Shown: positions 15,301 to 23,174, counted from the first letter of the stretch. The stretch: DNA of 27,597 bases from JAHFLD01 sp964367145 (GCA_964367145.1 CAYIWJ010000010.1:1-27597), one strand, 5' to 3'. The notes: generated by a model from the sequence alone, not told the origin. Program-made: numbers and translations.

Positions 15301-15953
15301 TGGCGGCAATTGAAAACAAGGGCGTCTTCAATATAATTCGCTTTGCTCCAAAAGATGCCACGAAAAAAGCCAAACTGACCGAGTATCAGATTCCGCGCAA
15401 TGTGGAGATTTTTGTTAAGGAGGGCGAGGAAGTTCTTAAGGGAACAATTTTGTCGGAAGGACACGTTGATCTAAAAGAGCTTTTTGAACTTAAGGGAAGA
15501 ACGGATGTGGAGCGATATGTGGTCAATGAGGTACAGAAAATTTATTTGAGCGAAGGCGCGAGTATTAGCAACAAGCACATTGAGCTCATTATTCGACAGA
15601 TGTTTTCGCGGGTTAAGATCAAGGAATCTGGGGACACGACCTTTGTTGAGGGGGATGTGGTGGAGAAGTCGGTGTTTTTCGAAGTTAACCGACGGGTACG
15701 GAGAAATGGAAAACTTCCGGCCAAGGGTAAGACGATGCTCATGGGAATTACCAAGGTTGCCCTATCTACCGAAAGCTTCTTGTCGGCGGCGTCTTTCATT
15801 GAGACTGCCAAGGTGTTAATCAACGCGGCTATTGAAAGTAAGATTGATAAGTTGCGCGGACTTAAGGAAAACGTGATTATCGGTCGCTTGATTCCCGCTG
15901 GTACGGGATACGGCATAAACCACGAAACTGGACTTCGTGATGAGGTTAAATAG
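12390..15953 (+). CDS. rpoC: DNA-directed RNA polymerase subunit beta prime
   Basis: The 1187-residue beta prime subunit carries the catalytic loop NADFDGDQ at residues 487-494, whose three Asp bind the active-site magnesium. The N-terminal zinc site has Cys56, Cys58, Cys71 and Cys74; the second zinc site has Cys814, Cys885, Cys892 and Cys895. The bridge helix region reads TASAGYLTRRLVD, and the trigger loop GEPGTQLTMRTFHIGG. It is about 220 residues shorter than the E. coli protein. It is co-directional with rpoB and ends before a separate promoter for rpsF. There is no Shine-Dalgarno site. Confidence 0.97.
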   Translation: MNFNAIKLKIASPDEILAWSHGEVIKPETINYRTQRPEKDGLFSERIFGPTKDWECYCGKYRRSRYKGIVCDKCNVEVTRSVVRRERMGHIMLAAPVAHIWFLKNAPSKISLFLDVSVPKLERVIYYTAYIVTGVNEANKKKITEELEREFKSRKKNIAEEGVNLETLRSGMSDVEDQLEKLTVGNILTEAEFHSLSLRFANAFEAGTGAEAVRKILAAIDLKALVQSLLKEMVVQKDSLREARILRRLKLAQSMLRNGLRPEWMILSVLPVLPPDLRPMVALDGGRYATSDLNDLYRRVINRNNRLKKLMELKAPEVIVTNEKRMLQEAVDALIDNSSRFGTQQMSAQKRPLTSLADQLKGKQGRFRQNLLGKRVDYSGRSVIVIGPELKLGQCGLPKRMALELFKPFVISKIIERGLAHNIRNANRLIEQATPEVWAILEEVIVNRKVLLNRAPTLHRLGIQAFQPLLIEDLAIRIPPMVCQAFNADFDGDQMAVHLPLSQDAQKEASEIMLSSRNLLKPASGDPIATPSQDIVLGCYFLTKIDETAFGNGRRFSHKNEALLAHENAVVMINAPIKIGPTRDELETSVGRIIFNSILPIGFRYVNELMNKKTLSRLVGEIINQYGIEASADVLDNIKKIGFEYATKSGTSWGMADLQTPPEKESLVKGAEEEISVIRGQFADGLLTDSERRGRVVAAWKKVVDKLNKEIVPRTLSAHSSVYSIIDSGARGSWSQPGQMMGMKGLVQNPKNEVIELPVRSSFKQGLGVLEYFISTHGSRKGLTDTALKTASAGYLTRRLVDVSQDVIVQEDDCKTDKGIEIRRADGLSFGSSFASRLFSRTILQDVKVERKILAKANEIIDRQASYDIEKAAVDSVFVRSPMTCETLFGVCSQCYGYDLGTNKKVAIGSAVGIVAAQSIGEPGTQLTMRTFHIGGVAGADITHGLPRIEELFEARPPKGKALLADEDGVVAAIENKGVFNIIRFAPKDATKKAKLTEYQIPRNVEIFVKEGEEVLKGTILSEGHVDLKELFELKGRTDVERYVVNEVQKIYLSEGASISNKHIELIIRQMFSRVKIKESGDTTFVEGDVVEKSVFFEVNRRVRRNGKLPAKGKTMLMGITKVALSTESFLSAASFIETAKVLINAAIESKIDKLRGLKENVIIGRLIPAGTGYGINHETGLRDEVK

Positions 15954-15964
15954 TTTTTTTTGAG

Positions 15965-15993
15965 TTGACTTTCAAGGTTTGATTATATAGATT
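15965..15993 (+). promoter_or_regulatory. promoter for rpsF
   Basis: TTGACT (15965-15970), a 17-bp spacer and TAGATT (15988-15993) precede ATG 16007 by 13 nt, giving an expected leader of only about 6 nt. Confidence 0.65.
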
Positions 15994-16006
15994 ACAGATA
16001 CATTTT

Positions 16007-16441
16007 ATGGATGCTATAGATGACTTACGCAAAGAGTACGAGCTAGCTTTTATGCTTTCGGTTCCCGAAGAGGAGGCGGAGCTGGAGAAGGCTTTGCTTG
16101 GCGCCAAGGCGGAGATTCGCTCGCGTCGAGCCTTGGCTCAAGTGAGGCTGGCTTACCCAATCAAAAAGCAAAACACGGCTTATTTTGGCGCTTGGAAATT
16201 TGTGGCTTTACCGAGCGCGGTGCAGACGTTACGGGGGGTGTTGGGAACTCGTCCACAGGTATTGCGTTTTTTGTTGGTAGCCGATGTTTTTGAGCGTCAA
16301 GTTCCAGCTCCGGTTCCGGTAAAATCCGAGGTTAGAGAAAATATTGAGACACCGAAACCCGCTAAGACTCGGGCGCGGGCTAAAACTCAAGTTTTGAGCA
16401 ATGAAGCCTTGGAAGAAAAACTGGTGGAGATTCTGAAGTAA
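16007..16441 (+). CDS. rpsF: 30S ribosomal protein S6
   Basis: S6 binds the central domain of 16S rRNA together with S18. The N-terminal 95 residues (YELAFMLS, then LAQVRLAYPIKKQNTAYFGAWKF) match the S6 fold. A basic and Pro-rich tail extends from about 100 to 144, ending in a predicted helix. The order rpsF-ssb-rpsR is the widespread bacterial arrangement, here with a 128-bp gap and a second promoter before ssb. No Shine-Dalgarno site is visible. Confidence 0.92.
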   Translation: MDAIDDLRKEYELAFMLSVPEEEAELEKALLGAKAEIRSRRALAQVRLAYPIKKQNTAYFGAWKFVALPSAVQTLRGVLGTRPQVLRFLLVADVFERQVPAPVPVKSEVRENIETPKPAKTRARAKTQVLSNEALEEKLVEILK

Positions 16442-16496
16442 GACAGATCTAACAATTTGTGAATAGTTAAGAAAATACGGATAGAGAGCCTGCTAG

Positions 16497-16524
16497 TTGC
16501 TTTTTTATCGTAATTTTGTATTAT
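16497..16524 (+). promoter_or_regulatory. promoter for ssb-rpsR
   Basis: TTGCTT (16497-16502), a 16-bp spacer and TATTAT (16519-16524) lie 45 bp before the ssb ATG. The segment from 16442 to 16569 contains no gene. Confidence 0.55.
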
Positions 16525-16569
16525 AGAGTGGCTATTGATATGTTCGTCTCGGTGGATAATTTGTAGTTT

Positions 16570-17031
16570 ATGAATCTCAACAAAGTTTTTATTTTGGGCA
16601 GGCTGACCGCCGATCCGCAGTTGCGTTCAACGCCGAGTGGCCAGCAAGTAGGGTCCTTTTCGGTGGCGACTAATCGGATGTGGAACGATAAGGCCGGGCA
16701 GAAGCAATCAGCCACGGAATATCACAATATTGTGGTGTGGGGGCGTCAGGCGGAGGTTGCGTCCAAGTTTTTGCGCAAGGGAGGTTTGGTGTTGGTTGAG
16801 GGCAGAATGCAGACTCGCGCCTGGGATGATGCCCAGGGTCAGAAGCGCAAGACCACCGAGATTGTCGCAGAGCGTATTCAATTGGGTCCCCGACCAACTG
16901 GAACTCAAGGTGGTTTTGGTGGCGAAGCTCCGGCGGCGGACCCTTTCGCGTCGGCTTCCGATGAAAAGAAGGAGGAAATTCCAATTATCAGCGTTGACGA
17001 AGAGGTTGCCAAAGATGATCTACCGTTTTAA
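16570..17031 (+). CDS. ssb: single-stranded DNA-binding protein
   Basis: SSB coats single-stranded DNA in replication and repair. The 153-residue product opens with MNLNKVFILGRLTADPQLRS and has the OB-fold hallmarks FSVATNR, YHNIVVWG and GLVLVEGRMQTRAWDD over about residues 1-108. An acidic linker ends in DDLPF (149-153), the tip that recruits partner proteins in other bacteria. rpsR starts 5 bp after its stop. Confidence 0.95.
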   Translation: MNLNKVFILGRLTADPQLRSTPSGQQVGSFSVATNRMWNDKAGQKQSATEYHNIVVWGRQAEVASKFLRKGGLVLVEGRMQTRAWDDAQGQKRKTTEIVAERIQLGPRPTGTQGGFGGEAPAADPFASASDEKKEEIPIISVDEEVAKDDLPF

Positions 17032-17036
17032 TTTTT

Positions 17037-17243
17037 ATGACTATGCATCAATGCTATTTTTGTTCGCAAAATATCAACGTGATTGATTATAAAGAAGCGG
17101 AGTTGTTGCGAAAGTTTGTTTCTTCGCAGGCGAAGATTATTGATCGGCGCTATACCAACACTTGCGCCAAGCATCAACGGGCGCTGGCTCAAGCGATTAA
17201 GCGGTCGCGTTTTTTGGGCTTGTTGCCTTACGTGCGCCGGTAG
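17037..17243 (+). CDS. rpsR: 30S ribosomal protein S18
   Basis: This 68-residue S18 forms a pair with S6 on the small subunit. Motifs include the N-terminal CYFC pair, NVIDYKEAELLRKFVS, IIDRRYTNTCAKHQR and the ending FLGLLPYV. ATG 17037 is used; ATG 17043, two codons on, is possible. rplI (L9), which often follows rpsR in bacteria, is absent here and a PAP2 phosphatase gene takes its place. Confidence 0.95.
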   Translation: MTMHQCYFCSQNINVIDYKEAELLRKFVSSQAKIIDRRYTNTCAKHQRALAQAIKRSRFLGLLPYVRR

Positions 17244-17262
17244 TTTTTAGTCGTTGCTTGCC

Positions 17263-17799
17263 ATGCCATCCGATGTTGTTTTTTCCGGTTTGCTTCGGGA
17301 GTTAATCAACGGCAATGTCATTTTTGAATCTTTAGCTGTTTTTTTTGCTACCTATTTGCCTTATGTCACGATTCTCGCCGCGGTTTTTTTCTTGTTCCGG
17401 GAAAATTTATGGCGTCGGCGATTCTATAATATTTTATTGGTCGGACTTTCGGGGATTTTGGCCTATGGCGTTGTAACGCCGATTTTTAGATTTTTTTTGC
17501 CTAGACCTCGCCCATTTGTGGCGCTTAACTTTATACCGCTGGTGGCGGTTGACGTGACGCCTTCTTTTCCCTCGGGGCATGCCATTTTCTTTTTTGCCTT
17601 AGCCACTGCTTTTTATTTTTTAAGCCGCCGAGCCGGGGTTTGGTTTTTTGTGATGGCCGGAATTATTAGCGTGGCGCGGGTGGCCGTAGGGATTCACTGG
17701 ATTTTTGATATTGTTGGCGGGGCTCTGTTGGGAATTCTTTGTGGTTATGCGGCTAAGCTTGTTTTGCCGCGTTTGAACTTTGCTAAAAACGAGGCTTAA
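17263..17799 (+). CDS. PAP2-family membrane phosphatase
   Basis: From ATG 17263 the product has 178 residues; TTG 17254 is an alternative start. PAP2 enzymes remove phosphate from lipid pyrophosphates or phosphatidates at the membrane. The three motifs are seen: R76 with RP at 83-84 (Lys of the usual K-x6-RP replaced by Arg), PSGH at 103-106, and R139-x3-G-x-H145-x3-D149 with the catalytic His. There are about five hydrophobic segments. Undecaprenyl-pyrophosphate recycling would fit the nearby wall genes, but the substrate cannot be told from sequence. It sits between rpsR and alaS, 15 bp before the latter. Confidence 0.88.
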   Translation: MPSDVVFSGLLRELINGNVIFESLAVFFATYLPYVTILAAVFFLFRENLWRRRFYNILLVGLSGILAYGVVTPIFRFFLPRPRPFVALNFIPLVAVDVTPSFPSGHAIFFFALATAFYFLSRRAGVWFFVMAGIISVARVAVGIHWIFDIVGGALLGILCGYAAKLVLPRLNFAKNEA

Positions 17800-17814
17800 G
17801 AGTTTATATATTTT

Positions 17815-19563
17815 ATGTTGGCCGATAAAATTCGCACTGCTTTTCTGGAATTTTTTAAGGCGCGAGGGCATGCCATCGTGCCGTCGTCGTCCTTGATACC
17901 CGATGATCCCTCGGTGCTTTTGACGACTGCCGGAATGCAACAGTTTAAAAAATACTACACCGGCGAGGCCGATGCCTTGCGGGATTTTGGGAGTCGCAAT
18001 ACTGTTTCGGTTCAAAAATCTTTTCGGACTTCGGATATTGACGAGGTGGGGGATGAGCGACACCTGACTTTTTTTGAAATGTTAGGCAATTTTTCGTTTG
18101 GCGGATATTTTAAGCGTGAGGCGATTGTTTACGCGCATGAGTTTCTCACCAAGACTCTTGGACTTGGTATTTCTTACGTTACGGTTTTTCAGGGCATGCC
18201 CGGTGTGCCAAAGGACGAAGAATCTATAGAAATCTGGAGGTCGCTTGGCGTGACTGATATTCGCGAGGAGTTGTGGGATGTTTTTTGGGGGCCAACTGGA
18301 TCTGATGGTCCCTGTGGGCCGACCACCGAGATTTACTGCAAAAACGGTTCCGGAGACGATGTTGAGGTTTGGAATATAGTTTTCAACCAGTTCTTTTTTC
18401 CCGGATCGCGCGAGGAGTTGCAAGCTGGAAATTCCGGTAAAAAATTAGAACCTCTAAAAACACCGGGCGTGGATACGGGCATGGGCTTGGAGCGATTGGC
18501 GATGATCGCGCAGGGAACAAGAACTATTTTTGAGACGGATTTATTTGCGCCGATTTTGCGCTTATTGCCAGCAGAACTTTCCGAGCGCGAACAACGAGTC
18601 GTTGCCGATCATATTAGAGGAGGTGTGTTTTTAATCGCTGATGGGGTTTTGCCAGCGAACAAAGGGGCGGGCTATATTTTGCGCCGACTTTTGCGTCGAG
18701 CGATTGTTCACCTTTACCAAATTAATGCTGATTTTGATTTTACTTCGCTTTATCGGAACTTGATTGGTTTATATGTATCGGCATATCCCGAACTTAATCA
18801 CTTGAAGTTCGTCGAGGTTTTTTCCGAGGAGCATGATCGTTTCAAAAAAACTTTGCGTCGCGGATTGCAAGAATTGCAAAAACTATCGAGCGTAGATGGT
18901 AAAATTGCGTTTCAGATTTTTGAGAGTCACGGTTTACCCTTTGAGATTATTAAAGATATTGCGAAAGATAAGGCTCGAGGCGCAACCAGAGAGGCTTTTG
19001 AAGCTGAATTCAAAAAGCATCAAGAGATTTCGCGGGCGGGATTGGAAAAAAAATTCGGTGGGCATGGATTACTGCTTGATACCGGAGAACTAAAGGCGGG
19101 GAATGAGGAGGAGCTAAAAAAGGTAACGCGACTGCACACGGCAACCCATATGCTCCAGCAGGCTTTGCGCGCTGTTTTGGGGGGCGAGGTTCATCAAGCG
19201 GGTTCGGATATTACCGCAGAGCGGACCCGATTTGATTTTACTTTTTCCCGTAAACTTACGGTTGACGAGGTAAAAAAAATTGAGGAGTTGGTTAATCAGA
19301 AAGTTGGCGAAGCCTTGCCGATGCAAAAGGTGGTTTTGCCGAAAGCGGAGGCGGAAAAAACCGGCGCGCTTTATTCCTCTAAGGAGAAATATCCCGATTC
19401 GGTAAATGTTTATTTTTTGGGCGAATCTTTAGCTGTGGCCTGGAGCAAGGAGTTTTGCGGTGGGCCGCATGTTTTAAACAGCCGTGAAGTTGGCAAATTT
19501 AAGATCATAAAAGAGGAGGCGGTGGCGGCGGGGGTTCGTCGTATTCGCGCGACGGTTAATTAG
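17815..19563 (+). CDS. alaS: alanyl-tRNA synthetase, short form
   Basis: AlaRS charges tRNA-Ala and hydrolyses mischarged products. The 582-residue protein begins with the class II catalytic domain (FFKARGHAIVPSSSLIPDDP, then GMQQFKKYYTG). GVDTGMGLERLAMI lies near 220, and a tRNA-recognition region follows. The editing domain keeps its zinc ligands: H441 and H445 in HTATH, and C548 and H552 in CGGPH. The sequence ends just after this domain, so the C-Ala domain and its linker, present in the 876-residue E. coli enzyme, are missing. No frameshift or remnant is seen downstream. No Shine-Dalgarno site is present. Confidence 0.95.
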   Translation: MLADKIRTAFLEFFKARGHAIVPSSSLIPDDPSVLLTTAGMQQFKKYYTGEADALRDFGSRNTVSVQKSFRTSDIDEVGDERHLTFFEMLGNFSFGGYFKREAIVYAHEFLTKTLGLGISYVTVFQGMPGVPKDEESIEIWRSLGVTDIREELWDVFWGPTGSDGPCGPTTEIYCKNGSGDDVEVWNIVFNQFFFPGSREELQAGNSGKKLEPLKTPGVDTGMGLERLAMIAQGTRTIFETDLFAPILRLLPAELSEREQRVVADHIRGGVFLIADGVLPANKGAGYILRRLLRRAIVHLYQINADFDFTSLYRNLIGLYVSAYPELNHLKFVEVFSEEHDRFKKTLRRGLQELQKLSSVDGKIAFQIFESHGLPFEIIKDIAKDKARGATREAFEAEFKKHQEISRAGLEKKFGGHGLLLDTGELKAGNEEELKKVTRLHTATHMLQQALRAVLGGEVHQAGSDITAERTRFDFTFSRKLTVDEVKKIEELVNQKVGEALPMQKVVLPKAEAEKTGALYSSKEKYPDSVNVYFLGESLAVAWSKEFCGGPHVLNSREVGKFKIIKEEAVAAGVRRIRATVN

Positions 19564-19595
19564 TTTCTTTACTAGGTTTGGTTTGAAGAAGAGTT

Positions 19596-19601
19596 TATAC
19601 T
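19596..19601 (+). promoter_or_regulatory. -10 element for a leaderless GTG-start gene
   Basis: TATACT ends 6 nt before GTG 19608. The -35 region is weak. The spacing matches other leaderless candidates in the window. Confidence 0.5.
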
Positions 19602-19607
19602 TGTTGG

Positions 19608-20819
19608 GTGAGGTTATTTTCTTCTTTTTTGTCTTCGGTATTTAGTGTTTCCGCGGGCGAGGTTTTTTTTGTAGCTTGTTTGGAAACACGCATGGCGCGC
19701 TTGTATCGTTTGGCGGTGGAGCGCGAGACTTCTACATTGACCGTACTTGAAGCGTTGGAGTCGCCGGTTGCTTCATTGGAATCTTCGGCATTGGTTGAAG
19801 CTTTGCGGCGAATGAGCCGTGGTTTTTTAGATTTCAAGAAGTCGCGAATTTTAATTCTTACCACGGCTTGCTTGGCAACGGTTGTTTCGGTCAAATCTTT
19901 GATTGTACGCGAAGATTCAGATCGGGAGCTGGATCAGGCCGAACTGGAAAATTGTTTTACGCAGGCGATCTGGCAGGTTTTTGATCGAGAGCGGGCGGCG
20001 GCGGGTATCAAGATGCGAATTAGCGATCTGGAAGTGGCAGTGGCCGACGCGCGTTTGCTAACTACGGCGCTTGATCAACACGTGGTGCCGAACCCGATCG
20101 GTTTTATGGCTAGAGAAGTTTTGTTTTCTTTTGAATTGGTTCTTAGCCCAAAGAGTTTTTTGCGTCAGCTGTACGAATTTATTTCCGAGGAGCAGTTGGT
20201 TTTTATTTCCGATCGCGGGGCGATTTATTCCCAGTTTCTAGAGCGATCCTTGGCCAAGTCGTTAGAATTTTCTTTGTTGTATATTGATGAACGAAGTAGT
20301 GACTTTTATGTTAACGGTTTTCAAGATTGGCGTTTTTTGGGAGAATTGCTGTGGGGACGAGAGACTATTTTTCAGACACTGCAGAATGATCTTGGTCTGC
20401 CACTGGAGGTTACGGCTTCGTTCTATCGGCGTTTTACGGAGGCTGATTTTGGGCCTGGAGTTTTGCGGGGAGCTAAAAAATCTTTTTCAAACGCCTTATT
20501 TAAGTGTCTGGTTTTGCTTCGCGAACGAGATACCGAGGCTTTTTCTCGCCCTCTGTTTTTGGCTTCGTCATTTGATCTTCCTCGGTGGTTTTTTGAGAGA
20601 ACCTTGCGTTTGCCGATGTTGCCGCCTCTGGACATCAGACAGATTCAAATCGCCGGATCAGCGTTGGCTCCCAAGATTATTTTTGATCCCAGAATCAATA
20701 TCCCTTCCGGTGCCATGGACGATCTATCAGTTCTTTATGCCGCTTTTTCTTTGTTGCCGGCTCGTGATAAAATGGACAAAGTGGCGAGGCGACATGCTCG
20801 CTGGCTTCTAGCTTCTTGA
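19608..20819 (+). CDS. degenerate FtsA/PilM-like actin-fold protein
   Basis: The 403-residue protein resembles FtsA in layout. A region of about 85-180 looks like the SHS2 (1C) domain, with QHVVPNPIGFMAREVLFSFE matching the NPVG segment of FtsA. A second core follows, in which FSLLYIDERSSDFYVNG (221-237) stands where FtsA has its phosphate-2 loop DIGGG. The glycines and acids that bind ATP, and the N-terminal DxG motif, are not kept, so it probably does not hydrolyse ATP. There is no membrane segment. GTG 19608 is chosen from the -10 placement; starts further in are possible. The next gene begins 3 bp later, pointing to a joint job at the membrane. Confidence 0.65.
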   Translation: MRLFSSFLSSVFSVSAGEVFFVACLETRMARLYRLAVERETSTLTVLEALESPVASLESSALVEALRRMSRGFLDFKKSRILILTTACLATVVSVKSLIVREDSDRELDQAELENCFTQAIWQVFDRERAAAGIKMRISDLEVAVADARLLTTALDQHVVPNPIGFMAREVLFSFELVLSPKSFLRQLYEFISEEQLVFISDRGAIYSQFLERSLAKSLEFSLLYIDERSSDFYVNGFQDWRFLGELLWGRETIFQTLQNDLGLPLEVTASFYRRFTEADFGPGVLRGAKKSFSNALFKCLVLLRERDTEAFSRPLFLASSFDLPRWFFERTLRLPMLPPLDIRQIQIAGSALAPKIIFDPRINIPSGAMDDLSVLYAAFSLLPARDKMDKVARRHARWLLAS

Positions 20820-20822
20820 TTT

Positions 20823-22376
20823 ATGACTGGATTTAAGAAAATTTTTGCAAGAATTGATGAAGATTCTGCCGCGCTGGTTGAGCGTTTGGCCGAGCTTGAG
20901 TCGCGCCAGATTGTGTTGAGTATTCCCAGTCGTTCGGTTCTTTTGGAGTCCCGTTCTTCATTTACGCTTTTGCGGCGTGAGATTAACGCTCTTAAAAAAG
21001 TAATCTTGATTGAGTCCGTTGATCCAGAGGTGATTGTCGCCGCTCGCGCCGCTCGTTTTAAGACTCGTAATCCTTTTGGCGAGAGACGTAACAAGCGATT
21101 GGCGGATATTGTTAAATCTACTTCACCATTAGTTTCCGAAGTTGTGGCGAGTGATTTTTCTGAAGATGACAGAGAAGAGGCGACGGCATCTCCCACACGA
21201 CGCGTTTCTGGGGGTGGCGCAAAAACTCCACCGCGGCGAATTTTGGTTAGATTGGCGTTTTTTGCGGTGGCGTTCGCCTTGCTTTTTGGAGGGGGATATG
21301 TGGCGGTGGCGGTTTTGCCGAGAGCAGATATTAAAATTACCGTGCGTCGCGTGCCTTGGAAGTTTGACGGAGCGGTTACGATTGACAAAAATCTGTCGCG
21401 ACTCGCGGTGGAGGCAGTTTCTGTTCCCGGTCAGCTTTTTGTGCAAAAGAAAAATTTTGATTCTTCGTATCCGGCGACCGGCAAAAAAGAAGTTTCCCGA
21501 GCCGCGACCGGCAAAATTGTAATTTACAATAATTATTCTTCCGAACCCCAATCTTTGGTGGCGCGGACTCGATTTCGAGCGCCGGACGGAAAAATTTTTC
21601 GATTAGTAAAGAATGTTTTGATTCCCGGGGCGAAGGTAGTGGATCAAAAGATTGTTCCTTCGAGTATTGAGGTGGAAGTGGTGGCGGATAAAACCGGAGC
21701 CGATTATAACATTGGTCCCGTGGAGAAATTTGTTATTCCTGGTTTTGAGGGTACGCCCAAGTTTGCCGCTTTCTATGCCGCGTCTAAGATGGCGATGACC
21801 GGTGGGGTTGTTGGTGTGGTTCCGTTTCCGACCGCGGCTGACATTGAGAACGCAAAAACTGCCGCACTGACCACAGTTCGCGACGCTTTAACTTCGGCTT
21901 TGTTGGCTCAAGCTCCGCAGGATTTAAAAGTGGTGAGCGGGGCAACGGATTTTAAGCTGATTACCCAGAAGGTTCGCGAGGTGGTGGATGCCGAGGGGCG
22001 TTTTTCAATTTTTACCGAAGCCCAAATGACGATGATGGCTTTTCGCGAGAGTGATTTGGTTTCAATGTTGCGAGCAAAAGCCGAGAAGGAGGCCGGTCCA
22101 GATCTTGTGTTGAAACATTATTCTCTGGAATACGGGACGCCGAAGTTTTTGGGTTCCAGCGGGCGGTTGGAGCTCTTGGTAGTCTATCGAGCGGAGCTGG
22201 TTCGTGAGGTTGATTTGGTTGCTTTGCGACGGTTGGTGATCGGCAAGTCGGAGCCGGAGCTTAAGGTGGCGGTTTTGGCTTTGCCGGGATTAGAGAGCGC
22301 GCAGATTTCGCTTTGGCCATTTTGGGTGAGAACTGTTCCGACTCGAGAGCAACGAGTCATCGTCAATGTCCAATAG
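20823..22376 (+). CDS. baseplate-J-like membrane protein of CPR type
   Basis: The 517-residue protein has a cytoplasmic part (1-138) with a stretch of the kind IPSRSVLLESRSSFTLLRREI that recurs in related CPR proteins. One membrane segment follows at about 140-165, then a large beta-rich outside region. Residues 228-272 (ATGKIVIYNNYSSEPQSLVA and onward, then a TRFRAPDGKIF stretch) match the start of the baseplate J/gp47-like domain as annotated in many Patescibacteria. Whether it has anything to do with phage-like baseplates is unknown; an envelope or surface-structure role is inferred. It is coupled to the FtsA-like gene, a pairing similar to PilM with PilN. Confidence 0.7.
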   Translation: MTGFKKIFARIDEDSAALVERLAELESRQIVLSIPSRSVLLESRSSFTLLRREINALKKVILIESVDPEVIVAARAARFKTRNPFGERRNKRLADIVKSTSPLVSEVVASDFSEDDREEATASPTRRVSGGGAKTPPRRILVRLAFFAVAFALLFGGGYVAVAVLPRADIKITVRRVPWKFDGAVTIDKNLSRLAVEAVSVPGQLFVQKKNFDSSYPATGKKEVSRAATGKIVIYNNYSSEPQSLVARTRFRAPDGKIFRLVKNVLIPGAKVVDQKIVPSSIEVEVVADKTGADYNIGPVEKFVIPGFEGTPKFAAFYAASKMAMTGGVVGVVPFPTAADIENAKTAALTTVRDALTSALLAQAPQDLKVVSGATDFKLITQKVREVVDAEGRFSIFTEAQMTMMAFRESDLVSMLRAKAEKEAGPDLVLKHYSLEYGTPKFLGSSGRLELLVVYRAELVREVDLVALRRLVIGKSEPELKVAVLALPGLESAQISLWPFWVRTVPTREQRVIVNVQ

Positions 22377-22398
22377 ATCGCCTTGTTTGCGATTAAAG

Positions 22399-22428
22399 TT
22401 GACTTTGGGAGGTCTTTTTTGTTACCAT
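22399..22428 (+). promoter_or_regulatory. promoter for the infA ribosomal operon
   Basis: TTGACT (22399-22404), an 18-bp spacer and TACCAT (22423-22428) lie 10 nt before the infA ATG, giving a leader of only a few bases. Confidence 0.6.
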
Positions 22429-22438
22429 CTTTACCTGC

Positions 22439-22651
22439 ATGCTTGATCGGAATATTCCTGCCCGCGAGGGTCGTGTTGAAGAGTCGCTTCCCGGAACGAT
22501 GTTTCGGGTAAAACTTTATGATGGAGCGGTTGTTTTAGCTCACCTTGCGGGTAAAATGCGTCTCCATTATATTAAGATACTTCCCGGTGATCGCGTGCTT
22601 TTGGAGTTAAGCCCCGATGGGGAGCGTGGCAGAATTATCCGCAGATTGTAA
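22439..22651 (+). CDS. infA: translation initiation factor IF-1
   Basis: IF-1 occupies the A site of the 30S subunit during initiation. The 70-residue product is of normal length and has the OB-fold hallmarks EGRVEESLPGTMFRVKL, GKMRLHYIKILPGDRV and LELSPDGERGRI. It leads the block infA-rpmJ-rpsM-rpsK-rpsD-rpoA-rplQ. The secY-adk-map genes that often come before it are not here. Confidence 0.95.
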   Translation: MLDRNIPAREGRVEESLPGTMFRVKLYDGAVVLAHLAGKMRLHYIKILPGDRVLLELSPDGERGRIIRRL

Positions 22652-22663
22652 TTTAGACTATCT

Positions 22664-22777
22664 ATGAAGGTTCGTTCATCAGTTAAGCCAATTTGCAATA
22701 AGTGTAAGACGGTTCGTCGTCGCCGTCGGGTTTTTGTTATCTGCACCATTCCCAAACATAAGCAACGACAAGGTTAA
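22664..22777 (+). CDS. rpmJ: 50S ribosomal protein L36
   Basis: This 37-residue protein, MKVRSSVKPICNKCKTVRRR and onward to KHKQRQG, is a full-length L36. The zinc ligands are Cys11, Cys14, Cys27 and His32. It starts 12 bp after infA and ends 13 bp before rpsM. Confidence 0.95.
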   Translation: MKVRSSVKPICNKCKTVRRRRRVFVICTIPKHKQRQG

Positions 22778-22790
22778 AACGATTTTTATT

Positions 22791-23174
22791 ATGAGATTGC
22801 TCGGTATCAACATTCCAGACAATAAGCGCATTATTATCGCTTTGCCGTATCTTTACGGTATTGGCCCGACAAGAGCGGCCGAAATTTTGGTGGCGACTAA
22901 AATTGATCCCAATAAAAAAGCTAGCACGCTTGACCCCAACGAAGTGAGTAAGATTAAAGAATACGTGGAAAAGCATTTTAAAATTGAAGGCGAGTTGCGC
23001 CAGATTATAAAACAGAACATATCCCTGCTTAAGGATTTACAAACTTATCGTGGAGCGCGTCATGCTCGAAGATTGCCGGTTCGTGGTCAGCGAACCAAAA
23101 CCAATTCGCGGACTGTTCGAGGCAATGTGCGCAAGACTGCCGGTAGCGGCAAGCGGAAGGTGGCCTTGAAATAG
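22791..23174 (+). CDS. rpsM: 30S ribosomal protein S13
   Basis: S13 lies in the head of the small subunit and contacts the P-site tRNA and the large subunit. The 127-residue product starts at ATG 22791 (MRLLGINIPDNKRI), the normal S13 start. The upstream open frame overlaps rpmJ and is not used. GIGPTRAAEIL, LLKDLQTYRGARHARRLPVRGQRT and a basic tail are characteristic. Confidence 0.95.
   Translation: MRLLGINIPDNKRIIIALPYLYGIGPTRAAEILVATKIDPNKKASTLDPNEVSKIKEYVEKHFKIEGELRQIIKQNISLLKDLQTYRGARHARRLPVRGQRTKTNSRTVRGNVRKTAGSGKRKVALK

Noticed and set aside
19595..19894. 99-residue minus-strand frame opposite the start of the FtsA-like gene
   Set aside because: It is low-complexity (Ser, Thr, Lys, Glu). 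The plus-strand frame is much longer, has FtsA-like segments and continues into an operon.
20735..21388. 217-residue minus-strand frame
   Set aside because: It is antisense to the end of the FtsA-like gene and the start of the baseplate-J-like gene, with biased Ser/Arg/Thr composition typical of a shadow frame.
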